From positions 992,001 through 1,056,000 of the forward strand of contig NC_011901.1 in NCBI RefSeq assembly GCF_000021985.1: a stretch of 64,000 nt of DNA, written 5' to 3'. This document shows, in pieces, positions 1 through 8,278 of this stretch. The position numbers were made by a program, and so were the translations under genes. Below the pieces are notes generated by a model, which saw nothing but the letters and a program-made list of their open reading frames with translations, was not told where the DNA came from and searched no databases. The stretch's first letter is position 1. The number at the start of each line of letters is the position of its first letter. The stretch is from Thioalkalivibrio sulfidiphilus HL-EbGr7 (GTDB lineage Bacteria > Pseudomonadota > Gammaproteobacteria > Ectothiorhodospirales > Ectothiorhodospiraceae).

Positions 1-296
1 TGGACATCAGCTTTGCTGAATCCGCGCTTCGGGATCTGGAAGAACTGCGCACCTGGTATCTCGAGCAAGGGGTGCCGGAGGTCGGAACGAGGCTGGTCGT
101 AGAGGTGTTCCAGCGGGTTCAGTCCCTGGCCGACCATCCCGATATGGGGCGAGTCGTGCCCGAATTCGATCAGGCTTTTCTCCGGGAGCTCATTCACCCG
201 CCACTGCGCATCGTTTATCGGCGTGATCCCGGGCGGGTGAGGATTGTCCGTGGCTGGCGCAGTGAGCGTCTCTTGAGTCTTCCTGCGGGGCGGTGA
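1..296 (+). CDS. ParE/RelE-family toxin, 5' end cut
   Basis: Partial gene. The frame is open from base 3 and bases 1-2 are TG, so the window appears to begin one base inside an NTG start codon; if so only one base is missing. The protein of about 98 residues begins DISFAESALRDLEELRTWY and ends with a basic strand (RIVRGWRSERLL), the pattern of ParE/RelE toxins of type II toxin-antitoxin modules. ParE members poison DNA gyrase and RelE members cleave mRNA on the ribosome; the sequence alone does not decide between them. The antitoxin would lie upstream, outside the window. Family assignment is by pattern recognition; no search was run. Confidence 0.72.
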   Translation, partial: DISFAESALRDLEELRTWYLEQGVPEVGTRLVVEVFQRVQSLADHPDMGRVVPEFDQAFLRELIHPPLRIVYRRDPGRVRIVRGWRSERLLSLPAGR

Positions 297-463
297 AGGG
301 CGGGAATAATGGCGCCCCTGCCCGGCGATCCCCGATCATCCTGCCCCTCGTGGCCGTGGGGAGAAGGCAATTCCGACGAGCAGGCGGTTGATTCGCATTG
401 CGCCCGATCACCCCAGCGGCTATGATTGTCGGCTTTTCCGGGCCCGGCCCGGGAAATCTCCTT

Positions 464-487
464 GCCTCACCGGATGGTCCGGGAGGC
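464..487 (+). promoter_or_regulatory. rpsF leader hairpin (candidate S6:S18 autoregulatory site)
   Basis: Immediately before the rpsF ribosome-binding site two 5-bp helices stack into a 10-bp stem: GCCTC (464-468) pairs with GAGGC (483-487) and CCGGA (470-474) with TCCGG (478-482). A469 is bulged and the loop is TGG. Bacterial rpsF leaders often contain a hairpin bound by the S6:S18 dimer that represses its own operon. Position and hairpin are seen; the regulatory role is inferred. A Shine-Dalgarno (TAAGGAG, 498-504) follows 8 nt before the ATG. The rest of 297-463 shows no gene, only a second GC-rich hairpin near 437-455. Confidence 0.4.
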
Positions 488-512
488 TTTATATCCGTAA
501 GGAGTTCTGGCA

Positions 513-929
513 ATGCGTCATTATGAAATCGTGTTCATGGTCCATCCGGACCAGAGCGAACAGGTCTCCGCCATGATCGAACGCTACCGCGGCCTCATCG
601 AGGGCGACGGCGGCAAGATCCACCGGCTGGAAGACTGGGGTCGCCGTCAGCTGGCTTACCCCATCAACAAGATCCACAAGGCCCACTACGTGCTCATGAA
701 CGTGGAGTGCGGCGAGGCTGCCCTGGCAGAACTGGTCAGCGCCTTCCGTTTCAACGACGCGGTGATCCGCCACATGGTGATGCTCATGGAGCGCGCCTTC
801 ACCGAGGCCTCCCCGCTCGCCAAGGGCCGCGAAGAGGACGACAGCGACTCCTCCGCCCGCCGTGCCCGGGATGACAGCGACGACGATGGCGATGACGACG
901 AAGACGATCGTCGCGCCTCCGCCGACTGA
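513..929 (+). CDS. rpsF: 30S ribosomal protein S6
   Basis: 138 residues. S6 binds 16S rRNA in the platform of the small subunit as a dimer with S18, whose gene follows. The first 100 residues are a standard S6 fold ([18 protein letters not shown] at the start, then [10 protein letters not shown] and [12 protein letters not shown]). The tail from about residue 105 is a run of Asp, Glu, Ser and Arg, like the acidic S6 tail that RimK extends with glutamates in E. coli; whether RimK exists here is not visible. The ATG has a strong ribosome-binding site. First gene of the rpsF-rpsR-DUF2232-rplI cluster. Confidence 0.97.
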   Translation: MRHYEIVFMVHPDQSEQVSAMIERYRGLIEGDGGKIHRLEDWGRRQLAYPINKIHKAHYVLMNVECGEAALAELVSAFRFNDAVIRHMVMLMERAFTEASPLAKGREEDDSDSSARRARDDSDDDGDDDEDDRRASAD

Positions 930-963
930 TCCCCTTCCACAGAATCCCCTAGAGGAATAAGCC

Positions 964-1188
964 ATGAGCCGTTTCTTCCGCCGCCGCAAGTACTGCCGGT
1001 TCACCGCCGAGGGTGTCGAGTTCATCGACTACAAGGATCTCAACACCCTGAAGAACTACATCACCGAGACGGGCAAGATCGTACCGAGCCGCATCACCGG
1101 CACCAGCGCGCGCTACCAGCGCCAGCTGGCCACCGCCGTGAAGCGTGCCCGCTACCTGGCCCTGTTGCCCTACTGCGACAACCATTGA
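964..1188 (+). CDS. rpsR: 30S ribosomal protein S18
   Basis: 74 residues, normal length for S18. The N-terminal RRRKYCRF and the C-terminal [22 protein letters not shown] are diagnostic; the protein joins S6 in the platform of the 30S subunit. The ATG at 964 follows AGAGGAATAAGCC, which contains a usable Shine-Dalgarno, 34 nt after the rpsF stop, so the two genes should be co-transcribed. A 12-bp GC hairpin follows directly after the gene. Confidence 0.97.
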   Translation: MSRFFRRRKYCRFTAEGVEFIDYKDLNTLKNYITETGKIVPSRITGTSARYQRQLATAVKRARYLALLPYCDNH

Positions 1189-1197
1189 TCCGCTGAT

Positions 1198-1229
1198 GCC
1201 CGCCCGCCCGTGAGGGTGGGCGGGCGGGC
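1198..1229 (+). promoter_or_regulatory. 12-bp GC hairpin between rpsR and the DUF2232 gene
   Basis: GCCCGCCCGCCC (1198-1209) pairs perfectly with GGGCGGGCGGGC (1218-1229) around an 8-nt loop. There is no T-tract, so it is not a classical intrinsic terminator. The next start codon is at 1235 and the 3' arm covers the place where its ribosome-binding site should be. It could attenuate transcription after the ribosomal genes or hide the initiation region of the membrane-protein gene; both are inference. Confidence 0.5.
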
Positions 1230-1234
1230 TGCCC

Positions 1235-2131
1235 ATGAAAGCGCTGGCATCGTTCATCATGCAGGGCCGGCTGCGGGCGGTGACGACCGTGGCCGGGTTT
1301 GGCGCCGCAGGTCTGATCATCCCGCCCATGGGGCTGGTGGCCAGCGCCGCGGTGGCCCTGGTCGCCCTGCGCCTGGGTACCCTGCAGGGTCTCTGGGTGC
1401 TGCTGATGGCCTCGGCCCTGTTGGCAGGCCTGGTGTGGGTGGGCGGCGTGCAGCCCGCGGTGGGCTTCATGCTCGGCGCGGTGCAGTGGCTGCCCATGCT
1501 GCTGCTGGCCCACCTGCTGCGCCAGACCGTGTCCTGGCCCGTGAGCCTGCTCGCAGGCGTGGCGGTGGCCTGCGGCGGCATCCTGCTGGTGCATGCCTCG
1601 GTGCCGGACGTGACCGAGATGTGGGTGCAGACCCTGCACCAGATCCTGGGCCCCGTGTTCCAGCAGTCGGGCACCTCGGCAGCGGAACTGGACGAGGCCC
1701 TGCGCCAGGCGGCGCCGCTCATGACCGGCATGCTGGCCGCGGCCCTGCTGATGAGCCTGGCCCTGGCCCTGGTGCTGGCGCGCTACTGGCAGGCGCAGCT
1801 GTACAACCCGGGCGGTTTCGCCGACGAGTTCCAGCGGCTGCAGCTGGGTCGGGTACCGGCCCTGGTGCTGGCGGGGCTGATGCTGGGGGCCTGGATGACC
1901 CAGTCCACCCTGCTGATCGAGCTGAGCCTGGTGTTCCTGGTGGTGTTCTTTCTCCAGGGCATTGCGCTGGTCCACGGCCTGACCCGGCAGCTGGAGATGC
2001 ATAAGTTCTGGCTGGTGGGCATGTACGTGCTGATGGTCATCGCCCTGCCGCAGGTGATGATCATGCTGTCGGCCTTCGGGGCCATCGACAGCGTGGCGGA
2101 TTTCCGCGCCCGCTTCGCCCGCAAGGCATGA
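1235..2131 (+). CDS. DUF2232 family integral membrane protein
   Basis: 298 residues, almost entirely hydrophobic with about eight probable membrane segments and short Gly/Ala-rich loops. I recognise it as the DUF2232-type membrane protein often encoded between rpsR and rplI in gammaproteobacteria; the position is the main support. The molecular function is unknown to me. The ATG at 1235 lies just after a strong hairpin that should weaken initiation, so output may be lower than that of the flanking ribosomal genes. The 61-nt gap to rplI suggests one transcript. Confidence 0.82.
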   Translation: MKALASFIMQGRLRAVTTVAGFGAAGLIIPPMGLVASAAVALVALRLGTLQGLWVLLMASALLAGLVWVGGVQPAVGFMLGAVQWLPMLLLAHLLRQTVSWPVSLLAGVAVACGGILLVHASVPDVTEMWVQTLHQILGPVFQQSGTSAAELDEALRQAAPLMTGMLAAALLMSLALALVLARYWQAQLYNPGGFADEFQRLQLGRVPALVLAGLMLGAWMTQSTLLIELSLVFLVVFFLQGIALVHGLTRQLEMHKFWLVGMYVLMVIALPQVMIMLSAFGAIDSVADFRARFARKA

Positions 2132-2192
2132 GCCGCCGGCGGACAGCGCATCGATAAACTTGAATCATCGTCAACGACGAAGGTAAACGAAG

Positions 2193-2645
2193 ATGGAAGT
2201 GATCCTGCTTACGAAGGTGGAAAACCTGGGCAACCTGGGCGACAAGGTGCGTGTGCGCGACGGTTATGCGCGTAACTACCTGGTACCCCAGGGCAAGGCC
2301 AAGTACGCCACCGCCGAAAACATCGCCGAGTTCGAGGCCCGCCGCGCGGAGCTCGAGAAGGCCGCCGCCGAGGCCCTGGCTGTTGCCGAGGCCCGCCGCG
2401 CCAAGCTCGAGGCCCTGGAGCCCGTGACCATCGCCTCCAAGTCCGGCGGTGAGGGCAAGCTGTTCGGCTCCGTGGGTACCCACGACATCGCCGAGGCCGT
2501 GACGGCCGCCGGCGTGGAAGTGGAGAAGCGCGAGGTGCGCATGCCCCTGGGTCCGATCCGCCAGACCGGCGAGTACGACATCGAGCTGCACCTGCACACC
2601 GACGTCAACGCCACCGTGAAGGTGGTGGTGGTCGCCGAGCAGTAA
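2193..2645 (+). CDS. rplI: 50S ribosomal protein L9
   Basis: 150 residues, the usual length for L9, which binds 23S rRNA at the base of the L1 stalk. The N-terminal RNA-binding domain is classical ([19 protein letters not shown], then [12 protein letters not shown]). An alpha-helical linker rich in Ala, Glu and Arg follows (about residues 45-75), then the C-terminal domain ([14 protein letters not shown]). Last ribosomal gene of the cluster; two GC hairpins follow the stop codon. Confidence 0.97.
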   Translation: MEVILLTKVENLGNLGDKVRVRDGYARNYLVPQGKAKYATAENIAEFEARRAELEKAAAEALAVAEARRAKLEALEPVTIASKSGGEGKLFGSVGTHDIAEAVTAAGVEVEKREVRMPLGPIRQTGEYDIELHLHTDVNATVKVVVVAEQ

Positions 2646-2653
2646 GCAGATCG

Positions 2654-2724
2654 CGCCCGGTCATGCCGGGCGTCTCCGCTCACTGGCGAAGCCCGTCCGG
2701 ACGCAGATCCGGGCGGGCTTCGCC
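2654..2724 (+). terminator. Two tandem GC hairpins after rplI
   Basis: CGCCCGG (2654-2660) pairs with CCGGGCG (2666-2672). Downstream GGCGAAGCCCG (2685-2695) pairs perfectly with CGGGCTTCGCC (2714-2724), with an inner CCGG/CCGG helix. Neither is followed by a clear T-run, so termination is likely but not classical. Confidence 0.5.
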
Positions 2725-2760
2725 GTGTGTGTTCGACCCGCCGGTTCGGCTTGATCCTGG

Positions 2761-2775
2761 CCCGCATATCTCACC
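2761..2775 (+). repeat. Solo end of the MITE-like element
   Basis: CCCGCATATCTCACC is identical to the core of the 21-bp terminal inverted repeats of the element at 36318-36579. Only one end is present here, about 90 nt before the dnaB start, so this looks like a degraded copy or a solo end. Fifteen exact matches in a 64-kb window is far beyond chance. Confidence 0.55.
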
Positions 2776-2866
2776 ACCCTTCTAGTGCGGCCGCTGACCT
2801 GCGCGCTAGATGCGGCGCCCGCCTGCCTGAGGCATACTGTGTTCCCCGCACAGCCGCTTCGATCCC

Positions 2867-4264
2867 ATGCCCGAAACACAGCGCAGTTCCGCCCCGCGAG
2901 GCAGTACCGAGTCCCTGAAGGTGCCCCCCCATTCCATGGAGGCCGAACAGGCGGTGCTGGGCGGTCTGATGCTGGACAACGAGGCCTGGGACGCGGTGGC
3001 CGACCGGCTCTGCGAGGCGGACTTCTACCGCCATGACCACCGCCTGATCTTCCGCGCCATCGGTGAACTGGCCGCGCGCAACAGCCCCTTCGACCTGGTG
3101 ACCCTGTCCGAGCGCCTGGAGTCCCGTGGAGAACTGGATGATGCCGGCGGGCTTGCCTACCTGGGCCTGCTGGCCAAGGACACGCCCAGCGCCGCCAACA
3201 TCCGTGCCTACGCGGACATCGTGCGCGAGCGCTCCGTGCTGCGCCAGCTGATCAGCGTGGGCACCGAGATCGCCGATTCCGGCTTCAACCCGGAGGGCCG
3301 CGAGAGCCGCGAACTGCTGGATACCGCCGAGCAGAAGGTGTTCGAGATCGCCGAGCAGGGCGCCCGCTCCCAGCAGGGTTTCCGCTCCATGCGTGTGCTG
3401 CTGCGCAACACCGTGGAGCACATCGAGATGCTCTACGAGCGGGACGACCCCATCACCGGCCTGCCCACCGGCTACAGCGAGTTCGACGAGATGACCTCCG
3501 GGCTGCAGGGCGGCGACCTGGTGATCGTGGCCGGGCGCCCGTCCATGGGCAAGACCAGTTTCGCCATGAACATCGCCGAGTACGCGGCCCTCAAGCAGCA
3601 GGCACCGGTGGCGGTGTTCAGCATGGAGATGCCCGGCGAGCAGCTGTCCATGCGTCTGCTCTCCTCCATGGGCCGCATCAACCAGCAGCGCCTGCGCACC
3701 GGGCGCCTGGAAGACGACGACTGGCCGCGTTTCACCAGCGCCGTGTCCATGCTCTCCGAGGCACAGCTCTACATCGACGACAGCCCGGCCCTGTCGCCCA
3801 CGGAAGTGCGCGCCCGCGCCCGGCGCCTGATGCGCGAGCACAAGAAGCTGGGCCTGATCGTGATTGACTACCTGCAGCTCATGCAGGTGCCTGGCAGCAA
3901 CGAGAACCGCACCACGGAGATCTCCGAGATCTCCCGGGGTCTGAAGGCCCTGGCCAAGGAACTGAGCGTGCCGGTGATCGCGCTGTCTCAGCTCAACCGC
4001 GGCCTGGAACAGCGTCCCAACAAGCGCCCGGTGATGTCCGACCTGCGCGAGTCCGGCGCCATCGAGCAGGACGCGGATCTCATCTGCTTCATCTACCGGG
4101 ACGAGGTCTACAACCCGGAGAGCCCCGACAAGGGCACCGCCGAGATCATCATCGCCAAGCAGCGTAACGGTCCCATCGGTACCGTGCGTCTCACCTTCCT
4201 GGGCCAGTACACCCGCTTCGAGAACTACGTGCCCGAGGTCTACTCCAGCGAGGCCTTCTCATGA
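2867..4264 (+). CDS. dnaB: Replicative DNA helicase DnaB
   Basis: 465 residues, typical for DnaB, the hexameric 5'-3' helicase at the replication fork. An N-terminal primase-interacting domain (about 20-120) is followed by a RecA-like ATPase domain with Walker A GRPSMGKTS, the Walker B region LIVIDYLQLM and the conserved ALSQLNRGLEQR and MSDLRESGAIEQDAD segments. No intein is present, although this gene is a frequent intein host in other bacteria. The start at 2867 has no clear Shine-Dalgarno. The stop overlaps the alr start as ATGA, indicating translational coupling. Confidence 0.97.
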   Translation: MPETQRSSAPRGSTESLKVPPHSMEAEQAVLGGLMLDNEAWDAVADRLCEADFYRHDHRLIFRAIGELAARNSPFDLVTLSERLESRGELDDAGGLAYLGLLAKDTPSAANIRAYADIVRERSVLRQLISVGTEIADSGFNPEGRESRELLDTAEQKVFEIAEQGARSQQGFRSMRVLLRNTVEHIEMLYERDDPITGLPTGYSEFDEMTSGLQGGDLVIVAGRPSMGKTSFAMNIAEYAALKQQAPVAVFSMEMPGEQLSMRLLSSMGRINQQRLRTGRLEDDDWPRFTSAVSMLSEAQLYIDDSPALSPTEVRARARRLMREHKKLGLIVIDYLQLMQVPGSNENRTTEISEISRGLKALAKELSVPVIALSQLNRGLEQRPNKRPVMSDLRESGAIEQDADLICFIYRDEVYNPESPDKGTAEIIIAKQRNGPIGTVRLTFLGQYTRFENYVPEVYSSEAFS

Positions 4265-5346
4265 GGCGAGCGGCCCGGGCCCGCATCGACCTGAACGCCC
4301 TGCGTCACAATCTCCGCACCGCCCGCCGGGCGGCCCCCCGCAGTCGTGTCATGGCGGTGATCAAGGCCGAGGCCTACGGTCATGGCATGCTTGCCGTGGC
4401 CCGGGCGCTCGCCGCCCAGGCCGACGCCTTCGCCATCTCCTGTATCGACGAGGCTCGCGTGTTGCGTGAGGCGGGCGTGACGCTGCCCCTGGTGGTGCTG
4501 CAGGGCTTTCGGGATGCGGCGCAGCTGATCGAGGTCGCCCGCCTGGGCGACGTGCAGCCGGTGATCCACAGCACCGGGCAGCTGGATGTGCTGGAATCGG
4601 CCGCGCTGCCCGCGCCGCTTCGGGTGTGGCTCAAGCTGGACACGGGCATGCACCGGCTGGGCCTGCCGCCCGGTGAGGCCGCCGTACTCCAGAATCGCAT
4701 CGCCGCGCTGCCCCAGGTGGCCGGCGTGCCCGGACTCATGACCCATCTCGCCTGCGCCGATGAGCCTGAGCGCCCCGAGACCGGCATCCAGTTGCAGGTC
4801 TTTGATGCCGCCACCGCGGATCTGCCCGGTGAGCGCAGTATCGCCAATTCCGCCGCAGTGCTGCGCACGCCTGCCGCCTGCCGGGACTGGGTGCGCCCGG
4901 GTATCATGCTCTATGGCGCCTCGCCCCTGGCGGGTGAGACGGCGCAATCCCTGGATCTCCAGCCCGTGATGACCGTGAGCGCTCCGGTGGTGGCGGTGAA
5001 GCGGCTCGCGGCCGGGGATGCGGTGGGCTACGGTGGCGGCTACGTGTGCCAGTCACCGCGCACCATGGCGGTGGTGGCCATGGGCTACGGCGACGGTTAT
5101 CCGCGCCATGCGCCGAGCGGCACGCCCGTGCGGGTGCACGGCCGGCGCTGCGCGCTCATGGGTCGCGTGTCCATGGACATGCTGTGCGTGGATGTGACGG
5201 AAGTGCCGGGCGTCGCGCCGGGGGATGACGTGACCCTGTGGGGCGAGGGCCTGCCCGTGGACGAGATCGCCGCCGCCGCCGGCACCATCAGCTACGAGCT
5301 GCTGTGCAGCGTGGGCGGTCGGCTTCGGTTGGAGTACGTGGGGTAA
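4261..5346 (+). CDS. alr: Alanine racemase
   Basis: 361 residues. This PLP enzyme converts L-alanine to D-alanine for peptidoglycan. The PLP lysine is K35 in MAVIKAEAYGHG; most relatives have KANAYGHG, so the Glu is a small variation. The C-terminal YGDGYPR and MGRVSMDM motifs mark the second domain that completes the active site of the dimer. The start codon overlaps the dnaB stop. The TAA stop is directly followed by the first word of a family-A inverted repeat. Confidence 0.96.
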   Translation: MRRAARARIDLNALRHNLRTARRAAPRSRVMAVIKAEAYGHGMLAVARALAAQADAFAISCIDEARVLREAGVTLPLVVLQGFRDAAQLIEVARLGDVQPVIHSTGQLDVLESAALPAPLRVWLKLDTGMHRLGLPPGEAAVLQNRIAALPQVAGVPGLMTHLACADEPERPETGIQLQVFDAATADLPGERSIANSAAVLRTPAACRDWVRPGIMLYGASPLAGETAQSLDLQPVMTVSAPVVAVKRLAAGDAVGYGGGYVCQSPRTMAVVAMGYGDGYPRHAPSGTPVRVHGRRCALMGRVSMDMLCVDVTEVPGVAPGDDVTLWGEGLPVDEIAAAAGTISYELLCSVGGRLRLEYVG

Positions 5347-5493
5347 ATTCAAAATTCAAGATTCAAAATTCAAAATTCAAAATTCAAAGGGAGGACGGCA
5401 ACCGCTGTTTCCACCTTTGAATTTTGAATTTTGAATTTTGAATTTTGAATTTTGAATTTTGAATTTTGAATTTTGAATTTTGAATTTTGAATC
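5344..5493. repeat. Family-A inverted repeat (A1), ATTCAAA words
   Basis: The left arm (about 5345-5388) is six copies of a 7-nt word, AAAATTC. The right arm (about 5415-5493) is ten full GAATTTT words plus a partial one. The arms are complementary and separated by a roughly 27-nt GC-rich loop. It fills the spacer between convergent alr and the MFS gene. The unequal copy number between arms suggests slippage. The T-rich 3' arm could terminate transcripts from either side. Confidence 0.9.
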
Positions 5494-5498
5494 TGTCC

Positions 5499-6746
5499 TC
5501 ACCCCTTCAGATCCAGTTCCGGCTCGATCTCGGCGCGCGGATCCATCTCCGCGGCGACCGCCGAGGTGCGGGTCACGGGCACGAACTCCCCCTGCTCCTC
5601 GGAAGACACCGGGCGGTCGCTGCGGATGCGCTGCTGCACGAACAGGGCCAGCAGCACCAGCAGCACGCCCATCACCAGGGGCCAAACCCGGGTGTCGGTG
5701 AAATGCAGCACCAGACCGGTGAGGATCGGGCCCAGGGTGGCGCCGATGCCGTTGAGCAGCAGCAGGCCACGGGTGGCATCCAGCACCTGGCCCACGTCCA
5801 CCCGGTCGTGGGTGTGGGCCACGCTCAGGGCATAGAGGGAGAAGGAGAAGCCGCCGTACAACACCGAGGCCACCAGCAGGCCGATCAGGGTGATGTCTGA
5901 TACGGCGAAGATGGCCGTGGCGGCAATGGTGCCCAGCAGGCATACCATCACCAGCACCACGCGCCGGTCCCGGTTGTCGGAGAAGTGGCCGATGGGCCAT
6001 TGCAGCAGGGCGCCGCCGAAGATCACCACGCTGATGAACAGCGCCACCCCCAGTGCGTCCAGCCCGATGGCGAGGGCATAGACCGCCGACAGACCCCAGA
6101 AGGTACCGGTGATCATGCCGGAAGTGAAGGAGCCCACGAAGCCCACAGGCGACTGGTGATAGAGGCGTACCAGGGGGAAGCGCGGCGTCTGCACCGGCAC
6201 CGGCTGGGAGACCGGCGTAAGCGCCACCGGCAGCAGGCCCAGGGAGAACAGCATGCCCACCAGCACGAAGCTCGCCAGGCTGGAGGGGCCATAGGCCAGG
6301 ATCAGGAACTGGCCCACGCCAAGGGCGACCAGGCTCACCATCATGTACACGGCGAACACCTGCCCGCGCTTGTGGCGCACCTGCTCGTTGAGCCAGCTCT
6401 CGATCACCATGTACAGGCCCAGCACCGAGATGCCGGTGATGACGCGCAGCACCCACCACACCACCGGATCCACCATCAGGCCGTGCAGCAGGGAGGCCAC
6501 CGAGGCGGTGGAGGCCAGGGCGGCGAAGGCGCGGATGTGGCCCACCCGGCGGATCAGGGGCGGGCACAGGAAAGAGCCGAGAATGTAGCCGAGGAAGAAG
6601 GCGGACATGATCACGCCGATCAGCAGCTCCGAATAGCCCTCCAGGCCCGCGCGCAGGCCCAGCAGGGTGCCCAGCAGGCCGGAGCCGGCCAGCAGGATGC
6701 CCATGCCGAGCAGGAGTGAGTAGATGGAGGCGACGGTGGCAAACAT
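5499..6746 (-). CDS. MFS transporter (YcaD-like)
   Basis: 415 residues from the chosen ATG at 6746. A longer frame to 6839 exists, but residue 32 of that frame begins the first membrane helix (MFATVASIYSLLLGMGILLAG), which fits an MFS start. About twelve membrane segments are visible with a charged central loop, and the first half resembles the YcaD subgroup (YSELLIGVIMSAFFLGYILG, then PPLIRRVGHIRAF). An acidic hydrophilic tail of about 45 residues ends the protein. Substrate unknown. The gene converges on alr across repeat A1. Confidence 0.85.
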   Translation of the reverse strand: MFATVASIYSLLLGMGILLAGSGLLGTLLGLRAGLEGYSELLIGVIMSAFFLGYILGSFLCPPLIRRVGHIRAFAALASTASVASLLHGLMVDPVVWWVLRVITGISVLGLYMVIESWLNEQVRHKRGQVFAVYMMVSLVALGVGQFLILAYGPSSLASFVLVGMLFSLGLLPVALTPVSQPVPVQTPRFPLVRLYHQSPVGFVGSFTSGMITGTFWGLSAVYALAIGLDALGVALFISVVIFGGALLQWPIGHFSDNRDRRVVLVMVCLLGTIAATAIFAVSDITLIGLLVASVLYGGFSFSLYALSVAHTHDRVDVGQVLDATRGLLLLNGIGATLGPILTGLVLHFTDTRVWPLVMGVLLVLLALFVQQRIRSDRPVSSEEQGEFVPVTRTSAVAAEMDPRAEIEPELDLKG

Positions 6747-6903
6747 GGCGGGTATTTCCGTGAACACAGGCGGCCGACGATCAAGGGCGCCATGGTAGTG
6801 GCTTGAAGACAGGACTGCGATGGCATTCGTCCCGCCCATTGGACCGGCGGTCTGTCATGAGTTCCCGCGCGGCGTCATTCCCTGCGTGACTGTTCGCTCG
6901 TGC

Positions 6904-6971
6904 CATAGGGCGGCCGTGCCCGCCGTTAGCCGCAGGTTCGCGGGCAGCAGGCGGCCATGGGCCGCCCTATG
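6904..6971. repeat. Nested inverted repeat upstream of metZ
   Basis: CATAGGGCGGCC (6904-6915) pairs perfectly with GGCCGCCCTATG (6960-6971). Inside, TGCCCGC (6917-6923) pairs with GCGGGCA (6940-6946). It lies 20 nt before the -35 box of the metZ promoter, between divergent genes, so it could act on DNA topology, as an operator, or as a small mobile remnant. None of these can be chosen from sequence alone. Confidence 0.55.
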
Positions 6972-6990
6972 CGCTGTTCGTCCGCTTTAT

Positions 6991-7019
6991 TTGACAGGCT
7001 TTCCCCCCTTACCTAGCAT
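6991..7019 (+). promoter_or_regulatory. Sigma70-type promoter of metZ
   Basis: TTGACA (6991-6996), a 17-nt spacer, then TAGCAT (7014-7019): a perfect -35 and a 4-of-6 -10. The predicted transcription start near 7026 leaves a leader of about 60 nt to the ATG at 7085, which is part of the reason for preferring that start. Confidence 0.7.
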
Positions 7020-7084
7020 CGCCCGTCTGTCCCCGAATGTCACCGCCCGGCCGTGAGGCCGCGCCCCCTGATATGGAAGCCGAG

Positions 7085-8266
7085 ATGAAAGATCCCCAGG
7101 ATTACGCCTTCGAGACCCGCGCCGTGCGGGCCGGTCAGCACCGCACCAACGAGGGTGAGCACTCGGAGGCCATCTTCCCCACCTCCAGCTTCGTGTTCGA
7201 GAGCGCGGCCCAGGCGGCGGCCCGCTTCGGCGGCCAGGAGCCGGGCAACATCTACTCGCGCTTCACCAACCCCACGGTGCGCACCTTCGAGCAGCGCCTC
7301 GCGGCCATGGAGGGGGGCGAGGCCTGCGTGGGCACCGCCTCGGGCATGGCGGCGATCCTCGCCACCTGCATGGCACTGCTCAAGGCGGGCGATCACATCG
7401 TCTCCTCCAAGGCGGTGTTCGGCACCACCACCTCGCTGTTCAACACCTACCTTACCCGTTTCGGCGTGGCGGTGAGCTTCGTGCCGCTCGCGGATCTCGC
7501 CGCCTGGGAGGCGGCCATCCGCCCCGAGACGCGCATGCTGTACGTGGAATCCCCGTCCAACCCGCTCACCGAGCTGGTGGACATCCGCGCCCTGGCGGAG
7601 CTGGCCCACGCCCGGGGTTGCCTGCTGGTGGTGGACAACTGTTTCTGCACCCCGGCCCTGCAGCAGCCCCTGGCCCTGGGCGCCGACATCGTGATCCATT
7701 CCGCCACCAAGTACCTGGACGGCCAGGGCCGCTGCGTGGGCGGCGCGGTGGTGGGCGACGCGGAGCGGGTGGGCAAGGAGGTGTTCGGTTTCCTGCGCAC
7801 CGCCGGCCCCACCATGAGCCCGTTCAACGCCTGGGTGTTCCTCAAGGGGCTCGAGACCCTGAGCCTGCGCATGCGCGCCCATTGCGAGAACGCCCTGGTG
7901 CTGGCCCGCTGGCTGGAATCCCTGCCCCAGGTGGAGCGGGTCTACTACCCGGGCCTGGAGAGCCATCCCCAGCACGATCTGGCCAAGCGCCAGCAGTCGG
8001 GCTTCGGCGGCATCGTCTCCTTCGAGGTCAAGGGCGGGCGCGAGGCGGCCTGGCGGGTGATCGACGCCACCGAGATGCTCTCCATCACCGCCAACCTGGG
8101 GGATGCCAAGACCACCATCACCCACCCGGCCACCACCACCCATGGCCGGCTGACGCCCGAGCAGCGGGAGGCCCAGGGCATCCGGGAGGGACTGATCCGG
8201 GTGGCGGTGGGCCTGGAAGCCATCGCGGACATCCAGAAGGATCTGGCTCGCGGCCTCGGCGGCTGA
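7085..8266 (+). CDS. metZ: O-succinylhomoserine sulfhydrylase
   Basis: 394 residues from the ATG at 7085. The frame opens at 7037, but GGAAG lies 5 nt before 7085 and the mapped promoter fits. It is a Cys/Met-metabolism PLP enzyme; the PLP lysine lies in SATKYLDGQGR, and AIFPTSSFVFESAAQA with YSRFTNPT is typical of MetZ. The reaction makes homocysteine directly from O-succinylhomoserine and sulfide, which would suit a sulfide-rich metabolism. Relatives such as MetB, MetC and MetY share the fold; MetZ is preferred on the N-terminal and GQGR signatures. Confidence 0.85.
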   Translation: MKDPQDYAFETRAVRAGQHRTNEGEHSEAIFPTSSFVFESAAQAAARFGGQEPGNIYSRFTNPTVRTFEQRLAAMEGGEACVGTASGMAAILATCMALLKAGDHIVSSKAVFGTTTSLFNTYLTRFGVAVSFVPLADLAAWEAAIRPETRMLYVESPSNPLTELVDIRALAELAHARGCLLVVDNCFCTPALQQPLALGADIVIHSATKYLDGQGRCVGGAVVGDAERVGKEVFGFLRTAGPTMSPFNAWVFLKGLETLSLRMRAHCENALVLARWLESLPQVERVYYPGLESHPQHDLAKRQQSGFGGIVSFEVKGGREAAWRVIDATEMLSITANLGDAKTTITHPATTTHGRLTPEQREAQGIREGLIRVAVGLEAIADIQKDLARGLGG

Positions 8267-8278
8267 CCGCCGCACGCC

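Noticed and set aside
5415-5493. Possible CRISPR or tandem-repeat locus (regular 7-nt units)
   Set aside because: No spacers between units; the array pairs with the inverted arm at 5345-5388 and belongs to the family-A hairpins.
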